This document shows, in pieces, positions 34,279 to 41,707 of a stretch of 49,870 nucleotides of DNA; within the stretch, counting starts at the first letter, position 1, and each line of letters opens with the position of its first letter. The DNA lies in contig CAZLZD010000031.1 in NCBI GenBank assembly GCA_964563925.1, positions 1-49,870 on the forward strand. Reading direction: 5' to 3'. The translations under genes and the position numbers were made by a program. Source of the stretch: JAUILA01 sp964563925 (GTDB lineage: Bacteria; Bacteroidota; Bacteroidia; Cytophagales; Cyclobacteriaceae). The notes under the pieces are model-generated. The model had not been told where the DNA came from. It did no database searches and saw only the letters and a list, made by a program, of their open reading frames with translations.

Positions 34279-37200
34279 ATGAAAACAACAATGTTAACTA
34301 AAAGCGTTTTGCTGTTCGGGATTCTGCTCTGCGGACTCACCGCCCTGGCCCAGGAGAGCAACCCGCAGCAAAGGCTTGACCAACTCGCCCGGGAAGCGGA
34401 ACTGGAACAGGCACAAGCCGAATCCAGGGTCCAGGCTTATCTGGCCACCCATAATGTACCACGTGGGTTCATAAGCCAGGAAGGGGTTTCCTATTACATG
34501 GAGGATATTGCTTCCGATGGTAAGCCGGTGTACATCATCACCCACAATCTCGCAGCGGCCGCTACAATGGGGGTTAATGAATTACGTTCCGGTGGCAGCC
34601 TTGGCACAAATCTTACCGGGCAAAACATGTCCATCGGTATCTGGGAAGTGTTCGGGGTATTGCAGGACCATGTCGAATTTGAGAATCGCCTCAGAACTGA
34701 GGATGCAGCCAGCGAAATAGACAATCATGCCACCCACGTTACCGGAACGGTAATCGCCGCGGGTATCAATCCGAGTGCACAGGGTATGGCCTATCAGGGC
34801 CGGGGCCTTTTGTTTACCGCGAGCAATGACGTATCTGAGATGACGAGCAGGGCAAAACCGGACCAGACCAGCCTGTTACTGAGCAACCATTCATACGGCG
34901 TGAGCACGGGATGGGCTTTCAGGAACGGTAACTGGGTATGGAACGGGAATTCAAATATTTCAGATCAGGAAGACTATCGCTTTGGTTTTTATGACAATAA
35001 AGCGCGTTCTGTGGATCAGCTGGCCTTCAATGCGCCCTACTACCTGATCGTTAAGTCGGCAGGGAATGACCGGAATGATACCGGGGATGGTACCCGGCCT
35101 CCTGACGGACCGTATGACGCCATTTCTTCCTGGGGTAACGCAAAGAATATTTTGACAGTTGGCGCTGTGAACAAAATAGGCGCCGGCTACAGTGACCCCG
35201 GGGATGTGGTGATGAGTGCGTTCAGCAGCTGGGGTCCGACGGACGACGGACGGATAAAGCCTGATGTGGTCGCACCCGGGGTGAACCTTTTATCCTCCAT
35301 TGGAGAGAGTGTAACCTCCTATGGTCAGTTGAGCGGAACCAGTATGGCCGCCCCGTCCGCCACCGGTGCCTTGGCATTGATTCAGCAACTCGCTAAAAAC
35401 CGGACGAATAATTTTCTCAGGGCAGCTACCCTGAAAGCGCTCATCGCACATACTGCGCATCCGGCAACCACCAATCCGGGTCCGGATTACCGCCACGGAT
35501 GGGGACTCCTTAACGCGGAAGGCATGGCCGCTCACATTCTTCAGGAGGATGATATTTCACGATTCATGGACGAGCGTACGCTGGCCAATGGCAATTCGTA
35601 TGAGCAGGAGCTGATGCCGCAGGCGGGCACACCCATTCGTGTAACAGTGGCATGGACGGATCCTGCCGGGAGTGTTTCAGAAGCCAGCGTTGACCCGACC
35701 GACCTCAAACTTGTAAATGACCTGGATGTCAGACTGGTGGATGAAGCGGGAAATGAATATCTGCCCTGGATACTGGATCCGGCAGCACCGGGCCGGAATG
35801 CACAGCGTGGAGATAATTTCCGTGACAATATTGAACAGGTGGTATTGACCAATCCGGAGCCGCGGAAATATACACTGAGGATAACACATAAGAATTCACT
35901 GTCGGGAGGAAACCAGAATTATTCCCTGATAATATCTTACACACCCAAAGCTACTGACAACCGGACCACGTATTATTACATTGGCGGGGATGGAGAATGG
36001 GGCAATGGAAGTAACTGGTCGCTGACGAGCGGCGGAGCTCCGGCCAATACCGTTCCCGGACCTGAAGACAGGGTGGTCGTGGATGAGAATTCCTTCAGCG
36101 GGACCAGTCAGTTCCTGTCTCTTGGGGCAGACCAGAGTGCATGGTCTTTTACCTGGCTTACCAAGCAGGAGAATGGCATAAAGCTGAATGGAAACACCCT
36201 CTCCACCGGTTCATTTTTAGTCAGTAGTTCCCAACTGTCAGTACCTGAAGGGGGGATAATCCGGATAAACGGGTCGGAAGGGTTTAACGTGGACTCAAAT
36301 GCGCTGCCTGAGGTTATTTTTGAATTTGCATCTCCCGGGATGCAATGGAATCTAACCGGAAAATCATTGGTATTTGGCGGAATTCACCTGATGCAGGGTA
36401 ATCTGAACCTTACGAATACCGTACTTGACCTTGGGGAATTAAGTACTTCTGCCACCGGAGGAAAAATCCTGAACCTTTCGGGGTCCGACGTGGTGAACCT
36501 TGGTACGATTTCCCTGAAAGGCAGTAATCTGCAACTGGTTACTGACAACGCTTCATTCTCCTACCGGGAAGGAACGACAGTGTTTGAAGGGAATAACAGG
36601 GTTATACGGGCTACAATTACTTCGCAGAACGGGTCCTTAAACTGGACGGGCCAGGGAAACCGGGTATACCGGGTTAATCTTGGTGGCACGGCCAGCTTTT
36701 CTGAGAACAACGAAATTGATTCCCTGCAGATTTCCGAAGGTACCACCTTCATGATAGGTGCAACCAAGGTACTAACCATCAATGACTGGATAGATATTTC
36801 CAGCAGTTCCGCCTCACCCGTAGAGATTCTTAGCGAGGGAGGAGATGCGGCGAGTATGTCTTTCACAGGAAACCGGAAATTCTGCTTTGGTAACCTGACA
36901 ATTACCAATGTAAATGCCACGGGCGACGGAAAGGTCAGTGTTGGGACAAATTCCACGCTTACCAATGCGGTTGGCTGGTTTGAAGTGGCCTGTAACGATG
37001 TGTTGTTTGCCGATTTCAGGGTGCAGTATAACTGTGCCGGCGGACTCACCTATTTTATTAACCAGAGTTCCGGTGATATCACCGGGTACGCCTGGGACCT
37101 GGGGGACGGCACTACGGCGGATTCTGAAAATGCCTACAATAGTTATTCAGAAGAGGGAACTTATGAGGTGATCCTCACTGTTGAGAACGGAGGCGACGTG

Positions 37201-37719
37201 GAAACCTACTCACGGATGGTGACTATTGGTCCGAATTCTCCCCTGAATAATAAGGTAGTGGTGAATAACGAACAACTTGTGAGCGAGAAGCCCGCAGATA
37301 CCTACCAGTGGTTTCTGAACGGATTTCCGGTGGAAGGTGCCACAAGCCGCATTTATACACCGCCCGGAAGTGCCGGAGGCGAGTATTTTGTAGTGACCTT
37401 TAATGGTGACTGTAATAACATATCCGATACAGTGACTGTTGAAGTGACCAGTACGGAAGATGAGTTTCCTGCAGAAGAAGAAAAGGGACTGAGGATTTAC
37501 CCCGTTCCTGTAAATAATCGGCTGTTTATCCAATGGCCTGAAGCCGCTGGTGAAATTGAAATACAAATTATGGATATTCAGGGTAAGACGGTGTATATTA
37601 GCGGCTTAATTCGCGGGGAGGAATTAATGGAGATTAATACCGGGGCCTTACGACCAGGAATCTACGTACTAAAGCTGCAAAATAAGGATAAAACAATTTT
37701 AAGAAAGATAATCAAATAA
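34279..37719 (+). CDS. Large subtilisin-like (S8) protein with PKD and T9SS sorting domains; Glu at the catalytic Asp position
   Basis: 1146 residues. Signal peptide to about residue 25, a short propeptide region, then the S8 domain: His 150 in NHATHVTG, oxyanion Asn 263 in KSAGNDRN, Ser 355 in SGTSMAAPSATG. At the Asp position the protein has IGIWEVFGV, that is Glu 123 (codon 34645-34647), where related proteins have a W-D-G-G pattern. After the catalytic domain come a proprotein-convertase-like beta domain (about 425-555), a long beta-helical or propeller-like stretch (about 560-900), a PKD domain (DITGYAWDLGDGTTADSENA) and a T9SS type A sorting domain (IYPVPVNNRLFI to GIYVLKLQNKDKTILRKIIK). 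It follows the ASST-like gene by 26 nt, so they are probably co-transcribed. Confidence 0.9.
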   Translation: MKTTMLTKSVLLFGILLCGLTALAQESNPQQRLDQLAREAELEQAQAESRVQAYLATHNVPRGFISQEGVSYYMEDIASDGKPVYIITHNLAAAATMGVNELRSGGSLGTNLTGQNMSIGIWEVFGVLQDHVEFENRLRTEDAASEIDNHATHVTGTVIAAGINPSAQGMAYQGRGLLFTASNDVSEMTSRAKPDQTSLLLSNHSYGVSTGWAFRNGNWVWNGNSNISDQEDYRFGFYDNKARSVDQLAFNAPYYLIVKSAGNDRNDTGDGTRPPDGPYDAISSWGNAKNILTVGAVNKIGAGYSDPGDVVMSAFSSWGPTDDGRIKPDVVAPGVNLLSSIGESVTSYGQLSGTSMAAPSATGALALIQQLAKNRTNNFLRAATLKALIAHTAHPATTNPGPDYRHGWGLLNAEGMAAHILQEDDISRFMDERTLANGNSYEQELMPQAGTPIRVTVAWTDPAGSVSEASVDPTDLKLVNDLDVRLVDEAGNEYLPWILDPAAPGRNAQRGDNFRDNIEQVVLTNPEPRKYTLRITHKNSLSGGNQNYSLIISYTPKATDNRTTYYYIGGDGEWGNGSNWSLTSGGAPANTVPGPEDRVVVDENSFSGTSQFLSLGADQSAWSFTWLTKQENGIKLNGNTLSTGSFLVSSSQLSVPEGGIIRINGSEGFNVDSNALPEVIFEFASPGMQWNLTGKSLVFGGIHLMQGNLNLTNTVLDLGELSTSATGGKILNLSGSDVVNLGTISLKGSNLQLVTDNASFSYREGTTVFEGNNRVIRATITSQNGSLNWTGQGNRVYRVNLGGTASFSENNEIDSLQISEGTTFMIGATKVLTINDWIDISSSSASPVEILSEGGDAASMSFTGNRKFCFGNLTITNVNATGDGKVSVGTNSTLTNAVGWFEVACNDVLFADFRVQYNCAGGLTYFINQSSGDITGYAWDLGDGTTADSENAYNSYSEEGTYEVILTVENGGDVETYSRMVTIGPNSPLNNKVVVNNEQLVSEKPADTYQWFLNGFPVEGATSRIYTPPGSAGGEYFVVTFNGDCNNISDTVTVEVTSTEDEFPAEEEKGLRIYPVPVNNRLFIQWPEAAGEIEIQIMDIQGKTVYISGLIRGEELMEINTGALRPGIYVLKLQNKDKTILRKIIK

Positions 37720-37751
37720 AATTAGTCAAATTTAGTCTGTTAATATCAGGT

Positions 37752-38408
37752 ATGATAATCATGTTCAACTCCTTTGGCCAGATGGCGACTCTCAAGGGAG
37801 CGGGCAACAGTGTGATTATGAAAAATACGTACACTGAGATTGATGGTTCACCCTATCTGTACGATGATTACAAGACCGGAACGGTCGTGGATATTGACGG
37901 ACATCAGGAATCATCCCTGTTGCTAAAATATGATATGTATGGTGACAAGGTAATTGTTTTCAAGGATAATCAACATTTGGTTCTGAATGCCGGGGTATAT
38001 CCTGAGTTTACATTTTCCTTCTACGGCGATGATAATGAAACCGTGGTTCAGCGGTTTGTGCATGCCAACAAACTGAGTAATCCGGGTGCGGAAGGATATT
38101 ATGAGCTTCTTTATGACGGAGAATATAAACTACTCAAAAAGCATGAGGCCGCGTTTCTTAATAAAGTGGTCAGTGAATACGGAACCACCTCGGAAATCAA
38201 GCGTTTTGTAGCCGAAGACAGGTTGCTGCTGTTAAGTCCGGATGCCCGTATGACCGATCTTCGTGGAGGAAAATCAGCCATTTATGATGCATTCATCGGC
38301 TATTCCGACAAGGTTAAAAATATTGCTAAAAAGAACAACCTGAATGTCAAGCGTACTGAAGATCTGATCAGGCTTATTGAGATCATGGAGCGGGAAGGTA
38401 TGTTCTAG
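37752..38408 (+). CDS. Conserved hypothetical protein; signal peptide seems to start upstream of the first ATG
   Basis: 218 residues from the ATG at 37752. The body (MKNTYTEIDGSPYLYDDYKTG, DGHQESSLLLKYDMYGDKVI, a Lys-rich C-terminus with VKNIAKKNNLNVKRTEDLIRL) resembles a family of small exported Bacteroidota proteins of unknown function. From this ATG the N-terminus is MIIMFNSFGQMATLKG, only the tail of a signal peptide. Reading upstream in frame gives KLVKFSLLISG directly before it, with an ATA codon at 37716-37718 overlapping the subtilase stop, so the real start may be a non-AUG codon or a mis-called ATG. It is the last gene of the locus before the terminator at 38450. Confidence 0.7.
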   Translation: MIIMFNSFGQMATLKGAGNSVIMKNTYTEIDGSPYLYDDYKTGTVVDIDGHQESSLLLKYDMYGDKVIVFKDNQHLVLNAGVYPEFTFSFYGDDNETVVQRFVHANKLSNPGAEGYYELLYDGEYKLLKKHEAAFLNKVVSEYGTTSEIKRFVAEDRLLLLSPDARMTDLRGGKSAIYDAFIGYSDKVKNIAKKNNLNVKRTEDLIRLIEIMEREGMF

Positions 38409-38449
38409 AACGAACCTTTTCCTGATCAGGAATTAAATAAAGATAAGAC

Positions 38450-38481
38450 AGCCCTGGAGTTTACGCTTCAGGGCTTTTTTA
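38450..38481 (+). terminator. Rho-independent terminator closing the sus/T9SS locus
   Basis: AGCCCTG and CAGGGCT enclose a GAG/CTT-containing stem and short loop, followed by a six-T run. It lies about 40 nt after the stop at 38408 and 9 nt from the hldD stop, so it may also stop hldD transcription coming from the right, though the minus-strand T run is weaker. Confidence 0.85.
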
Positions 38482-38489
38482 TATTGTCT

Positions 38490-39449
38490 TTACTGGTTTT
38501 TCATAAGATATCCTTTGACATAATCATGGACCCCTTCCTCCAGTGAATGAAATTCTTTCTCATAGCCAGCCTTCCGGAGCTTTTCCATGGCCGCTTCAGT
38601 GAAATACTGGTATTTGTCCCTGATGTCTTCGGGTGTATCAATGTACTCGATACGAGGTTCCTTTTCCATTGCCTCGAATACCGCTTTTACGAGGTCGTTA
38701 AAAGTACGCGCTTTACCGGACCCAAGGTTGTAAATACCGGAATGTTGCCGGTGACGCATGAGCCACATGCATACATCCACCACATCCTTTACATAGACGA
38801 AGTCACGCATTTGTTCACCGTCTTTATAATCCGGGTTATGTGACCGGAAAAGCTTCATTTTCCCCGTTTGAGAAATCTGCCTGAAGGCATGCCAGATAAC
38901 GGAAGCCATGCGGCCTTTATGGTCTTCGTGCGGACCGTATACATTAAAGAATTTGAGTCCGGCCCAGAAGAAAGGCTTTTCTTCCTGCTCCAGCGCCCAA
39001 ACGTCAAAATCCTGTTTTGACTGACCATACGGATTAAGGGGTTTGAGCTTGGGGATGAGGTCTTCGTCGTCTTTGTACCCGTATTCTCCAAGGCCGTACG
39101 TGGCCGCCGAAGAGGCATAGACCAGCGGAATCTGGTAACCGGTACAGCGTACCCAGATATCCCGGGTATAATCCGTATTAAGCTCCTTGAGGAGCTCCTT
39201 GTCAAACAGGGTGGTATCGGTCTTGGCCCCGATGTGGAAGATGAATTCCACCTCCTCGTATTGCTGGTCTAGCCAGTCAATGAAGTCGTCTCGTTCGACC
39301 TTTAGGGAAATGTCCAGATCGCCCAGGTTATGTTCCTTATTCGGACGGTCAAATGCGTCCACCGCCACAATATTCCTGAAATTCTCCTGGTTGAGACGCT
39401 TGATCAGACGGCTTCCGATAAAACCCGCTGCACCTGTAACTATGATCAT
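38490..39449 (-). CDS. hldD: ADP-L-glycero-D-manno-heptose 6-epimerase
   Basis: 319 residues, extended short-chain dehydrogenase fold. NAD(P) motif VTGAAGFIGS at the N-terminus, Ser/Tyr/Lys site from YASSAATYG and NPYGQSKQDFD, and the HldD-type GLKFFNVYGPHEDHKGRMASV. Makes ADP-L-glycero-D-manno-heptose for the lipopolysaccharide inner core. Start chosen at ATG 39449 (MIIVTGAAGF); the open frame runs 12 codons further upstream. It lies next to lpxB, but on the other strand and separated by the queD-like gene. Confidence 0.93.
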   Translation of the reverse strand: MIIVTGAAGFIGSRLIKRLNQENFRNIVAVDAFDRPNKEHNLGDLDISLKVERDDFIDWLDQQYEEVEFIFHIGAKTDTTLFDKELLKELNTDYTRDIWVRCTGYQIPLVYASSAATYGLGEYGYKDDEDLIPKLKPLNPYGQSKQDFDVWALEQEEKPFFWAGLKFFNVYGPHEDHKGRMASVIWHAFRQISQTGKMKLFRSHNPDYKDGEQMRDFVYVKDVVDVCMWLMRHRQHSGIYNLGSGKARTFNDLVKAVFEAMEKEPRIEYIDTPEDIRDKYQYFTEAAMEKLRKAGYEKEFHSLEEGVHDYVKGYLMKNQ

Positions 39450-39520
39450 ATTCCTGTTTTTGTGCAAATTACGGGATTCGCGCAAAGATTAAAAAGGACA
39501 GGCGTTTGTTTCCCATTTCC

Positions 39521-39528
39521 TATATTTG
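39521..39528 (+). promoter_or_regulatory. Promoter -7 element for queD-like/lpxB
   Basis: TATATTTG followed by CA, the most common form of the Bacteroidota -7 element, 24 nt before the ATG at 39553. A TTTG lies 12 nt upstream (39505), which is too close for a standard -33 box. Confidence 0.55.
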
Positions 39529-39552
39529 CAGCAGAATAGGAAGGAGATAAAG

Positions 39553-39972
39553 ATGGTCTATATCAGCAGGCAGGAACACTTTAACGCAGCGCATAAGCTG
39601 TACAACCCCTCCTGGTCCAAAGAAAAGAACCAGGAGGTGTTTGGTCCGTGTGCCAACGAGAACTGGCACGGGCATAATTTTGAGCTAATTGTCACGGTGA
39701 AGGGGAACCCGGACCCTGAAACTGGTTTTGTAGTGGACCTTAAAAAGCTCAGCCAGCTGATTCGTCGGGAAGTAATTGATCAACTTGATCATAAGAACAT
39801 CAACCTGGATGTTCCCTTTATGCAGGATAAAATGGCCAGTACGGAGAACCTGATCATTGAAATCTGGCGTATCCTGGAGAAGGCACTCCCTTCCATCACC
39901 GGCACGGCCCGCCTTCATTCGCTCAGGCTCTATGAAACCCCGCGTAATTTTGTGGAATATTATGGGGAGTAG
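39553..39972 (+). CDS. 6-carboxytetrahydropterin synthase / 6-pyruvoyltetrahydropterin synthase family (QueD-like)
   Basis: 139 residues of the T-fold. Zinc His from HFNAAHKL and NWHGHNFEL, the catalytic Cys region GPCANENWHGH, a DLDHKNINLD-type motif (here QLDHKNINLD) and the pterin-anchoring Glu in LYETPRNFVEYYGE. It uses dihydroneopterin triphosphate; in queuosine synthesis the product is 6-carboxytetrahydropterin, in biopterin synthesis 6-pyruvoyltetrahydropterin. No other queuosine gene is in the window. The ATG at 39553 follows AAGGAG with 6 nt spacing, a good Shine-Dalgarno sequence that decides the start. lpxB begins 3 nt after its stop. Confidence 0.9.
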   Translation: MVYISRQEHFNAAHKLYNPSWSKEKNQEVFGPCANENWHGHNFELIVTVKGNPDPETGFVVDLKKLSQLIRREVIDQLDHKNINLDVPFMQDKMASTENLIIEIWRILEKALPSITGTARLHSLRLYETPRNFVEYYGE

Positions 39973-39975
39973 CGA

Positions 39976-41091
39976 ATGAAATATTACCTCGTGGCCGGGG
40001 AGCGATCCGGAGACCTGCACGGCGGAAACCTGCTCAGGGCTTTGTCCCGCATGGATCCGGAGATGAATGCCCGCGGTTTCGGCGGCTCACAGATGGAGAA
40101 GGCGGGCATGGAACTCACTGTTCACTACGAGAGAATGGCCTTCATGGGCTTTTGGGAAGTGGTGACCAATTTGCTTACCATTAGAAAGCTGTTGAAATCC
40201 TGTCAGCGCGATATTAGCGCGTTCAGTCCCGATGCACTTATCCTTATTGATTATGCCGGCTTTAACCTGAAAATAGCTGCCTACGCCAAGAAGCAGGGCA
40301 TTCCGGTGATTTATTATATATCCCCCAAGATCTGGGCCTGGAACCAGGGACGCGGATGGAAAATCAAGCGACTCACCGACCTGGTGCTTAGTATTCTCCC
40401 GTTCGAAAAAGAATTCTATCAGAAATTTGATCTGGATGTGTCGTATGTCGGAAACCCGGTGCTTGATGCGGTGAAGGACCATGAGCCCGAAACCGGTGAT
40501 TTGCCGGTCACCGATGCACCGGCTGTGGCATTGCTTCCCGGCAGCCGTCTCCAGGAGATCCGGCGAATCCTGCCATTGCTGGAACAGCTTGTTGCAAGAC
40601 ATCCCGGCTGGCAGTTCCTGCTGGCCACGGTAGATAACCTGCCGGTGACCGAATACAGTGCCTTGTTGCAATACGGAAATGTGACGTCATGGGAGGGAAG
40701 GACCTATGACCTGCTGAGCCATGCCGATGCGGCGGTGGTCACCTCGGGTACAGCCACATTGGAGACCGCACTGTTCCGTGTACCCCAGGTGGTTGTCTAT
40801 AAAACCAGTTCCGCCTCTTATATGATAGCCAAAAGGTTGATCAGGGTACCGTTTATTTCACTGGTCAACCTGATTGCAGACCGCGAGGTGGTACCCGAAC
40901 TTATCCAGAAGGATGCCTCGGCCGACCGGCTGGACCGCGAGATAAGTGATATGCTGGAGAATGATTCGCGGCGTACAGAGGTCCTGAACGAATATGACCG
41001 GATCATAGAACTGCTTGATACCGGAAGGGCCTCGGAGAATGCGGCGCAAGAGGTGATTACGTTTTTGAAGAGCGGGCCGCGGGGTGATTAA
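39976..41091 (+). CDS. lpxB: Lipid-A-disaccharide synthase
   Basis: 371 residues, GT19 family. Joins UDP-2,3-diacylglucosamine and lipid X to make the lipid A disaccharide on the inner membrane. Typical start YLVAGERSGDLHGGNLLRAL, then GFGGSQMEKAGMEL, FMGFWEVV, LIDYAGFNLKIA, YYISPKIWAWNQGR, VGNPVLD, LLPGSRLQEI and a GTATLETALF motif near the nucleotide site. Full length. Its stop TAA at 41089-41091 touches the first base of the repeat cluster. Confidence 0.95.
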   Translation: MKYYLVAGERSGDLHGGNLLRALSRMDPEMNARGFGGSQMEKAGMELTVHYERMAFMGFWEVVTNLLTIRKLLKSCQRDISAFSPDALILIDYAGFNLKIAAYAKKQGIPVIYYISPKIWAWNQGRGWKIKRLTDLVLSILPFEKEFYQKFDLDVSYVGNPVLDAVKDHEPETGDLPVTDAPAVALLPGSRLQEIRRILPLLEQLVARHPGWQFLLATVDNLPVTEYSALLQYGNVTSWEGRTYDLLSHADAAVVTSGTATLETALFRVPQVVVYKTSSASYMIAKRLIRVPFISLVNLIADREVVPELIQKDASADRLDREISDMLENDSRRTEVLNEYDRIIELLDTGRASENAAQEVITFLKSGPRGD

Positions 41092-41175
41092 CAGGTCCCG
41101 TGTCGATCCCGGATCAGGACCGGGAATTACGCGGGATGACGATAATGGATATAGCAGGTCCCGTGTCGACTCCGG

Positions 41176-41275
41176 NNNNNNNNNNNNNNNNNNNNNNNNN
41201 NNNNNNNNNNNNNNNNNNNNNNNNNNNNNNNNNNNNNNNNNNNNNNNNNNNNNNNNNNNNNNNNNNNNNNNNNNN
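41176..41275. other. Assembly gap of 100 N
   Basis: Exactly 100 undetermined bases, the usual fixed size for a scaffold join of unknown length. The last 13 bases before it (41163-41175) and the first 13 after it (41276-41288) are the same, GTGTCGACTCCGG, so the two sides may simply overlap. Confidence 0.97.
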
Positions 41276-41304
41276 GTGTCGACTCCGGTGTGCACCGGAG
41301 GTTC

Positions 41305-41432
41305 CACGGGATGACGGTTTTGTATATCACGGGATGGCGGTTTTGTATATCACGGGATGGCGGTTTTGTATATCACGGGATGACGGTATCGTAAATCACG
41401 GGATGACGGTTTTGTATATCACGGGATGACGA
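41305..41432. repeat. 23-bp tandem repeat, about 5.5 copies
   Basis: Unit starts CACGGGATG[A/G]CGGTTTTG and ends with TATAT; starts at 41305, 41328, 41351, 41374, 41397 and a partial copy at 41420. The fourth copy has CGGTATCGTAAAT in place of CGGTTTTGTATAT. There are no spacers, so it is not a CRISPR array. Confidence 0.95.
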
Positions 41433-41603
41433 GGTGAGATAATAACGTCATGCCGGCCAATGTCCGTGGGATCACGGACTCAAGCCGGTACCTGAGGGTT
41501 GAACAGGTCCCGCGTCGATCCCGGATCAGGACCGGGAATTACGCGGGATGACGATAATGGATATAGCAGGTCCCGTGTCGACTCCGGTATACACCGGAGG
41601 TTC

Positions 41604-41685
41604 CACGGGATGACGGTTTTGTATATCACAGGATCACGGTTTTGTATATCACAGGATGACGGTATCGTAAATCACGGGATGACGA
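41604..41685. repeat. 23-bp tandem repeat, about 3.5 copies
   Basis: Same unit as the array at 41305, starting at 41604, 41627, 41650 and a partial copy at 41673. Two copies carry CACAGG instead of CACGGG. The TATCGTAAAT variant is again the next-to-last copy, so both arrays derive from one ancestral array with different copy numbers. Confidence 0.93.
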
Positions 41686-41707
41686 AAGTGCCGACTGCCA
41701 GAGGTGG

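Larger units (their letters stand above)
41091..41690. repeat. REP-like palindromic and tandem repeat cluster
   Basis: This fills the gap between lpxB and clpX; no gene lies in it. An 85-bp segment at 41091-41175 recurs at 41503-41587 with a single T/C difference. It contains two hairpins. Type A has outer stem TCCCGCGT/ACGCGGGA and inner stem TCCCGG/CCGGGA (41508-41548 in the second copy; the first copy has one G-T wobble). Type B has outer TCCCGTG/CACGGGA and inner CTCCGGT/ACCGGAG (41571-41610 in the second copy). After each type B hairpin comes a 23-bp tandem array. A spacer (about 41433-41502) joins the two halves. The elements end in GGGATGACG. Confidence 0.9.

Noticed and set aside
41100..41429. 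Open frames crossing the N gap
   Set aside because: They are translations of repeats and undetermined bases.
41305..41685. CRISPR array
   Set aside because: The 23-bp units are directly adjacent with no spacers, and no cas gene is nearby.
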